Assembly: GCA_050732935.1 (NCBI GenBank)
Contig: JBOHRW010000177.1
Location: 1-36,852 of the forward strand
Length of the DNA stretch: 36,852 nt
Source of the DNA: DASRVA01 sp050732935
GTDB taxonomy: Bacteria > Gemmatimonadota > Gemmatimonadetes > JACCXV01 > JAHWKZ01
Direction: 5' to 3'
The position numbers and the translations under genes are program-made. Each line of letters begins with the position of its first letter. The stretch's first letter is position 1. Shown here piece after piece: positions 32,329 through 36,852 of the stretch. The notes under the pieces are model-generated. The model had not been told where the DNA came from. It saw nothing but the letters and a program-made list of their open reading frames with translations, and did no database searches.

Positions 32329-35268
32329 GTGAACGAGCTTCGCGTCCTCGGCACCGTCGATCTTCGGGACGAGCGAGAGACGACCCTCGGCGAGGTCCTG
32401 GCCCAACCCAAGCGGCTGGCCCTCCTCGCTTACCTGGCCGTCGCCCGCCCGAGGGGCCACCAGCGGATCGACCCTGTCCTCGCCTTGTTCTGGCCCGAAC
32501 TCGACACCACGCACGCCCGGGCCGCGCTCCGGCAGTCCGTGTACTTCCTCCGGCGCCATCTGGGCGCCGAGACGGTGGTCTCGCGCGGACGGGGCGAGGA
32601 GCTGGCGGTGGCTCCCGACACGTGGTGTGACGCGGTCGCCTTCGAGCAAGCCCTCGATGACGAGCGTCCCGAGGATGCCCTCGAGCTCTATCGCGGTCCG
32701 TTGCTCGACGGCTTCCACGTAACCGGGGCGGCCGAGGAGTTCGAGCACTGGGTGGACGCCGAACGGGAGCGCCTCGAACTGAGGGCCGTTCGGGCGGCCC
32801 GTGATCTCTCCGACCGGGCCGAGGAAGGCGGAGATCGGACCGGCGCCGTCCAGTGGGCGCGCCGGGCGCTCGCTCTGCGCCCGCTGGACGAAGGGTCGAT
32901 GCGCCGCCTGATGCGGCTCCTGGATGGCTCCGGGGACCGGGCCGGCGCCCTGCACGCGTACGAGGAGTTCGCGGCCCTGCTCGAGGCGAATCTCGGCGTG
33001 GAGCCTTCCGCCGAGAGCCAGCGGCTGGCCGCGGCCATCCGGGGCCGGCGGCCATCCGCGGAGATCGGTCATGCCGCCGGAGCGGGCTCGGACCCGGGAG
33101 CCACGGACCGGGCTAGCGACGCCGAGCCGACCACGGTCTCGACCGGAAGGCCTTCGCCGGGCCCGGATGCGGAGCCGCTGCAGAGCCGATCCGGGTGGCG
33201 GATCGGCTGGCGCGTCGTCGCCGGCCTCGCCGCCCTTGCGCTCCTGGTCGTCCTCGTGTGGGCCGTACGTCGCGATGGCGCGGAGCCCGTCGCCTCCACG
33301 GCCCCGACTCTGGCTGTCCTCCCCTTCGACATCCATGGGGCCGACCCCGCCTGGCGCGAGGGGATGGTCGATCTCCTGACCACCCGACTGGACGGCGTCA
33401 GCGACTTGCGGGCGATCAACAGCCGCACCGTCCTCGCCCGCTGGCACGAGCGGGTGGACCCGGCCCTCTCGCCGGACCTCGAGGACATGCTGGCCGTCGG
33501 TCGCGCTACCGGCGCCCGGTACTCGCTCGTCGGGAGCGCGGTGAGAGTGGGGTCGGCGTTACGGCTGACCGCCGAGATTTACGAGACGGGGACGGGCGCG
33601 TCGGTCGGCAGGGGCATGGTCCAGGGCTCCCCCGACAGCGTCCTCTCGCTGGTGGACGACCTGTCGCTGGAGCTCGTGCAGGCGATCTTCCGCGACACCG
33701 ATCCTCGGATACCGTTCGACCTGGCCTCGATCACGACCTCGTCGATCGCCGCGCTCAAGGCCTATCTGAATGGCGAGGCCCGCTTCCGCCGCTCCGACTT
33801 CGATGGCGCGATCCGGGCCTACCAGCAGGCGATCGCCGCCGATTCCTCGTTCGCCCTGGCCCATCATCGGCTGGCCCTCTCCTACGGGTACGTGGCCGGC
33901 TCGCTGAGCGACATCCCCGCCCGTCAGAGCGAGCTCGCGGCCCGCTATATGGATCGGCTGCCCGAGCGAGAGGCGTTGCTCGTCCGAACGAGCCGGGCCT
34001 TCGAGCAGGGCTCTCGCGAGGCCTTCGACCTCGCGCACCGGGCGGTCGATCTCTACCCCGACGACCCCGAAGCGTGGTACCTGCTCGGGGACATCACCTA
34101 CCACCTGGGGGCCCCCGCCCTCGTGTCCCATGTCACCGGAGACCGCGCGCTTTCGCGGGCGGTCGAGCTGGATTCGCTGTTCCTGCCCGCCTACATCCAC
34201 CTCATCCACAACGCCTTCGTCCTCCACGCGGACAGCGCCCTGGCGGCCCGCAGGATGGAGGCCTTCGCGCGGCGACGGGGCGAGTCGGAGCAGCAGGAGC
34301 TGAACGCGCTGGCGTTCGACATCGCCTTCGGCTCGCCCGCGGCCCGGTCAGAGGCCCTCGCCGCGGTTGCCCGGCTCACCCCGCGATCGGCGCGTCACAT
34401 CGCGCTCAACTACCTGTGGCACCCCCTCTTTCTCGCGCAGCAGCGCGAGGTCCTTATGACGGTCCGGGCGATGCCCGGGAGTCGTGGCACACTGGAAACC
34501 CTGTTCCTCTATTTCAACGCCCTGAGTACCGGTCGACTGAGCGACGCGCTGGGTCATCTCTCCGACGAGCGCATGGACGACTACCGCGCCGGCGCCTCCT
34601 ATCTGGGGTGGGCGGCGGGCCTCCCGATCCCCGTTCCCGTCCTGGAGCGGGCCCTCGGCGCGGGCGCTGAGGACACCACGGCCGTGGATGTCTTCTTCGC
34701 CGGGGCGTGGGCGGTGGATCGGGAGCGCTGGCCCGACTACGAAGCGGCGGTTCGACGACTCGGCCGGCTCTCGGAGCGGGCGGTCGTCGAAGGAGATCCC
34801 GTCGCCAGTCGTTTCTGGGCCGGCGCCGCGCGCGGGCTCGAAGGATACGCCGCCTGGCGGCGCGGCGATCGCGAGAGCGCTGCGGAGGAGCTGTCGGCGG
34901 CCCGGGCGAACGCGATGGGACGGGCCCCGGACCGCTGGATGGTGAACACGACGCTCCGACTGTGGCTCGGCCGACTCGCCTATGAGCGTGGCCGGCCGCT
35001 GGAGGCGGGCGTCTATTTCCGATCCCTCTACGAGGACGATCTCGTCTCGAACCTGGGCGCGCTGCACCTGGCCGTGGCTCTCGAAGCGCAGGACGACGCC
35101 GGGGCCGCCCAGACGCTGCGGTCGCTTTTCCAGCAGGCATGGCGGGAGTCGGATCGCGAGCTGCGGGACTGGGCGTTGCCCGGGTTCGTCCCCCCCGCCC
35201 TCGCTGCCGGGAGCATGGGATCGAAAATGAGCGCATCGCTGCGGGACGAGGCGTCTCGGCGGCCCTAG
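32329..35268 (+). CDS. Membrane-anchored BTAD/SARP-type regulator with TolB-like and TPR domains
   Basis: 979 residues from a GTG with GGAAGGGG upstream. Order: OmpR-like winged helix (about 1-95, LRVLGTVDLRD, LALLAYLAVARPRGHQRIDP); bacterial transcriptional activation (BTAD) domain (100-240, DAVAFEQAL, RALALRPLDEGSMRRLMRLL); Pro/Ser-rich linker; membrane helix 293-313 (VVAGLAALALLVVLVWAV); TolB/FlgO-like domain (325-455, LAVLPFDIHGADP, ARYSLVGSAVRVG); then TPR-like helical repeats from about 470 to the end (IAALKAYLNGEARFRRSDFD, then GAIRAYQQAI). The DNA-binding part would face the cytosol and the TPR part the outside, suggesting a one-piece transmembrane sensor. Target genes are unknown; the phased repeats in front suggest it controls itself. 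Confidence 0.88.
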   Translation: MNELRVLGTVDLRDERETTLGEVLAQPKRLALLAYLAVARPRGHQRIDPVLALFWPELDTTHARAALRQSVYFLRRHLGAETVVSRGRGEELAVAPDTWCDAVAFEQALDDERPEDALELYRGPLLDGFHVTGAAEEFEHWVDAERERLELRAVRAARDLSDRAEEGGDRTGAVQWARRALALRPLDEGSMRRLMRLLDGSGDRAGALHAYEEFAALLEANLGVEPSAESQRLAAAIRGRRPSAEIGHAAGAGSDPGATDRASDAEPTTVSTGRPSPGPDAEPLQSRSGWRIGWRVVAGLAALALLVVLVWAVRRDGAEPVASTAPTLAVLPFDIHGADPAWREGMVDLLTTRLDGVSDLRAINSRTVLARWHERVDPALSPDLEDMLAVGRATGARYSLVGSAVRVGSALRLTAEIYETGTGASVGRGMVQGSPDSVLSLVDDLSLELVQAIFRDTDPRIPFDLASITTSSIAALKAYLNGEARFRRSDFDGAIRAYQQAIAADSSFALAHHRLALSYGYVAGSLSDIPARQSELAARYMDRLPEREALLVRTSRAFEQGSREAFDLAHRAVDLYPDDPEAWYLLGDITYHLGAPALVSHVTGDRALSRAVELDSLFLPAYIHLIHNAFVLHADSALAARRMEAFARRRGESEQQELNALAFDIAFGSPAARSEALAAVARLTPRSARHIALNYLWHPLFLAQQREVLMTVRAMPGSRGTLETLFLYFNALSTGRLSDALGHLSDERMDDYRAGASYLGWAAGLPIPVPVLERALGAGAEDTTAVDVFFAGAWAVDRERWPDYEAAVRRLGRLSERAVVEGDPVASRFWAGAARGLEGYAAWRRGDRESAAEELSAARANAMGRAPDRWMVNTTLRLWLGRLAYERGRPLEAGVYFRSLYEDDLVSNLGALHLAVALEAQDDAGAAQTLRSLFQQAWRESDRELRDWALPGFVPPALAAGSMGSKMSASLRDEASRRP

Positions 35269-35306
35269 GGCCGTGTGAGCCGACCCATCATCAGCGGCAC
35301 CACGCG

Positions 35307-35322
35307 AGCATCGATCGATGCT
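35307..35322. terminator. 16-bp palindrome between converging genes
   Basis: AGCATCGATCGATGCT is a perfect palindrome in the 131-bp gap where the BTAD gene and purA converge. It could fold as a 6-bp stem with a GATC loop and act as a two-way terminator; a second small inverted repeat (GGACG/CGTCC) lies at about 35332-35346. Neither has a T-run, so assignment is tentative. Confidence 0.4.
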
Positions 35323-35399
35323 ATCCCGCCGTGGACGTTACGCGTCCGAGCTCGATCTTCCTCCGAGCGACCTCTGCGGGGACCCCAAGCTTTCCTGTG

Positions 35400-36713
35400 T
35401 CAATGCGGTCGAGATCGCTCCAGGATCTGCTCCCGCGACTGCCCCACCGACACCCGGCGGATCGGGACGCCCACCAGCTCCTGGACCCGATCCAGGTAGG
35501 CCCGCGCGGTGGCGGGCAGCTCGTCCCACGACCGCGCCTCGCCGATTGAAGCCCCCCAGCCGGCGTGCTCCTCGTAGATGGGCTCGCAGCGCTCCAGCAG
35601 ACCCAGGTCGGCCGGGAACTCGTCCAGCGCCTCTCCGCCATCCGAATCGGACGACCGGTACCCGGTGCAGAGGAGGATCTTCTCGAAGCCGTCCAGCACG
35701 TCGAGCTTGGTCACCGCCAGCTCAGTCAGGCTGTTGACGCGCGCTGCGTAGCGCGCGACGACCGCGTCGAACCAGCCGCAGCGCCGCGGCCGGCCGGTCG
35801 TCGCCCCGTACTCGCCGCCCACCTCGCGGAGCCGCTCCTGGAGCGGGCTCTCGACCTCGGTCGGCAGGGGCCCGTTCCCGACCCGGGTCGTGTACGCCTT
35901 CACCACGCCGACGATGTCGTCGATGAACTTCGGCCCGATCCCCATTCCGATCACCGCGCCCCCCGCGGTGGTGCTGGAGGAGGTCACGTAGGGATAGGTG
36001 CCATGGTCGATGTCGAGCTGCGAGCCCTGGGCGCCCTCGAGCAGGAATCGGCGCCCGGCCTTGAGATCCCGGGCCACCTTCTGGGAAACGTCGATGGAGC
36101 GCGCGAGAAGCCGCTCCCTGTGCTCTTGGATCTCCCCCATTACATCCGCGGCGACCAGCGTCGTCTCGGCGCCCAGCCGTTCGAGCTGGGTGTTCTTGAT
36201 CTCCACGTTGGAGGCCACGCGCTCGGCCAGGCGATCGAGATCGAGAGCGTCGGCCACGCGAACTCCCACGCGACCCACCTTGTCCTCGTAGGCCGGGCCG
36301 ATCCCGCGCCCGGTGGTCCCGATCGCGCCTCCGGCGCGGCGGGCTTCCTTGGCCGCATCGAGGGCCTTGTGATACGACAGCAGGAGGTGCGCCCGGTTCG
36401 AGACCCAGACCCGGCGCTCGGCGTCGATTCCGCGGGCCTCGAGCAGATCGATCTCCTGGAAGAACTCGTCCGCGTCGAGGACGACGCCGTTGCCGAGCAG
36501 GCACTCCTTGTCCGGGTGCAGGATTCCGGACGGCACCTGGTGGAGCACGAACTCCTCGCCGTCGACGACGACCGTGTGGCCGGCGTTCGCGCCGCCCTGA
36601 TAGCGGGCGACGACGTCGGCCTGCTCGGCCAGCACGTCGACTATCTTCCCCTTTCCCTCGTCGCCCCACTGGGCGCCGAGGACCACCTGGCAGCTGCCAC
36701 GCACTGGTTTCAT
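35400..36713 (-). CDS. purA: Adenylosuccinate synthetase
   Basis: 437 residues. The GTP-binding start VVLGAQWGDEGKGKIVD (10-26) includes the catalytic aspartate and P-loop; further signatures are NAGHTVVVDGEEFVLHQVPS, GTTGRGIGPAYEDK, EGAQGSQLDIDHGTYPYVTS and TTGRPRRCGW. It joins IMP and aspartate with GTP to make adenylosuccinate, the first step to AMP. The ATG at 36713 is chosen because GGGGAGA lies 7 nt upstream and the family motif follows at the normal distance; 17 further in-frame codons upstream are not conserved-looking. A complete, ordinary purA; the terminator just upstream separates it from the preceding gene. Confidence 0.97.
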   Translation of the reverse strand: MKPVRGSCQVVLGAQWGDEGKGKIVDVLAEQADVVARYQGGANAGHTVVVDGEEFVLHQVPSGILHPDKECLLGNGVVLDADEFFQEIDLLEARGIDAERRVWVSNRAHLLLSYHKALDAAKEARRAGGAIGTTGRGIGPAYEDKVGRVGVRVADALDLDRLAERVASNVEIKNTQLERLGAETTLVAADVMGEIQEHRERLLARSIDVSQKVARDLKAGRRFLLEGAQGSQLDIDHGTYPYVTSSSTTAGGAVIGMGIGPKFIDDIVGVVKAYTTRVGNGPLPTEVESPLQERLREVGGEYGATTGRPRRCGWFDAVVARYAARVNSLTELAVTKLDVLDGFEKILLCTGYRSSDSDGGEALDEFPADLGLLERCEPIYEEHAGWGASIGEARSWDELPATARAYLDRVQELVGVPIRRVSVGQSREQILERSRPH

Positions 36714-36775
36714 CGACGGGTCTCCCCTCGTCCGGCCGGCGAGGTCGCGGTGGTCCATCGTCATGCGGTGGGCAC

Positions 36776-36797
36776 GAAAAAAGCGCCCCGGGGGCGC
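36776..36797 (-). terminator. Rho-independent terminator of an upstream minus-strand gene
   Basis: On the minus strand GCGCCC and GGGCGC pair around CCG and are followed by six T residues. It lies 63 bp upstream of purA, so it must end a gene transcribed from beyond the right edge. A frame closed by TGA near 36834 and a second hairpin (GACGGC/GCCGTC, 36821-36835) are compatible, but too little of that gene is in the window to name it. Confidence 0.75.
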
Positions 36798-36852
36798 ATC
36801 CTCCGACTAAACTGCGCGCCGACGGCCCGGCCGTCAAACCGGTGCGCGCGCG

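Noticed and set aside
36798..36852. End of a gene at the right edge
   Set aside because: A frame closing near 36834 fits the terminator, but fewer than 10 codons are visible, so no feature is claimed.

Overview
The window is GC-rich (roughly two thirds by eye), densely coded and clearly from a diderm bacterium: it encodes TamA and TamB, lipoproteins and small outer-membrane barrels. The large regulator that joins a BTAD (SARP-type) DNA-binding half to a membrane segment, a TolB-like domain and TPRs, together with the M30-type lipoprotein and the house style of the envelope genes, suggests Gemmatimonadota or a near relative. That placement is an inference from gene content, not from a phylogenetic marker.

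Layout. 1-479 is the start of a lipoprotein gene running off the left edge, preceded by a non-coding stretch with two tandem perfect palindromes. 938-5423 (minus) is an amino-acid catabolic locus: sdaAB, sdaAA (the two halves of iron-sulfur L-serine deaminase), dgcN and dgcA (N-acetylation and racemisation of D-glutamate). A complete mazEF toxin-antitoxin pair sits on the opposite strand between the two serine deaminase genes. Just upstream of sdaAB, 5455-6044 is a small gene graveyard: a hicBA pair whose toxin has lost its middle and whose antitoxin lacks a normal start codon, two unidentified short remnants, and an inverted 75-bp copy of the 5' part of sdaAB. 6051-10897 (minus) holds uvrA, a small DUF5670-like membrane protein, a diacylglycerol-kinase-family lipid kinase and the M48 protease htpX. 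10986-20063 (minus) is an envelope operon: zinc-ribbon protein, VWA-like exported protein, GlsB/YeaQ-type membrane protein, YihY/BrkB-type membrane protein, TamA, TamB. 20242-21078 (plus) is a single-pass membrane protein of unknown role. 21087-25698 (minus) is a second uvrA and an M30-type metallopeptidase lipoprotein. 25831-28872 (plus) is a tight operon of an ECF sigma factor, a site-2 protease and guanine deaminase. 28897-30247 (minus) holds a small barrel, an unrecognised protein and tRNA-Lys(UUU). 30395-35268 (plus) holds PEP carboxykinase and the BTAD/TolB/TPR regulator. 35400-36713 (minus) is purA.

The most interesting things are regulatory and evolutionary rather than a new large system: (i) six 11-bp-phased CGT-initial heptamers directly in front of the BTAD regulator, the geometry expected of a SARP-family operator; (ii) three genes whose family-consistent N-termini can only be reached from CTG start codons, one with an excellent Shine-Dalgarno; (iii) the decayed hicBA pair, the inverted sdaAB fragment and the antisense mazEF that splits sdaAB from sdaAA; (iv) tandem palindromes CTCAGA-NN-TCTGAG upstream of the first lipoprotein gene.

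Many neighbours overlap by 1-13 bases (dgcN/dgcA, sdaAA/dgcN, BrkB/TamA, VWA/GlsB, UvrA2/M30, S2P/GuaD, kinase/DUF5670), so translational coupling is probably common here. All similarity statements are recognition from memory; no database search was run.
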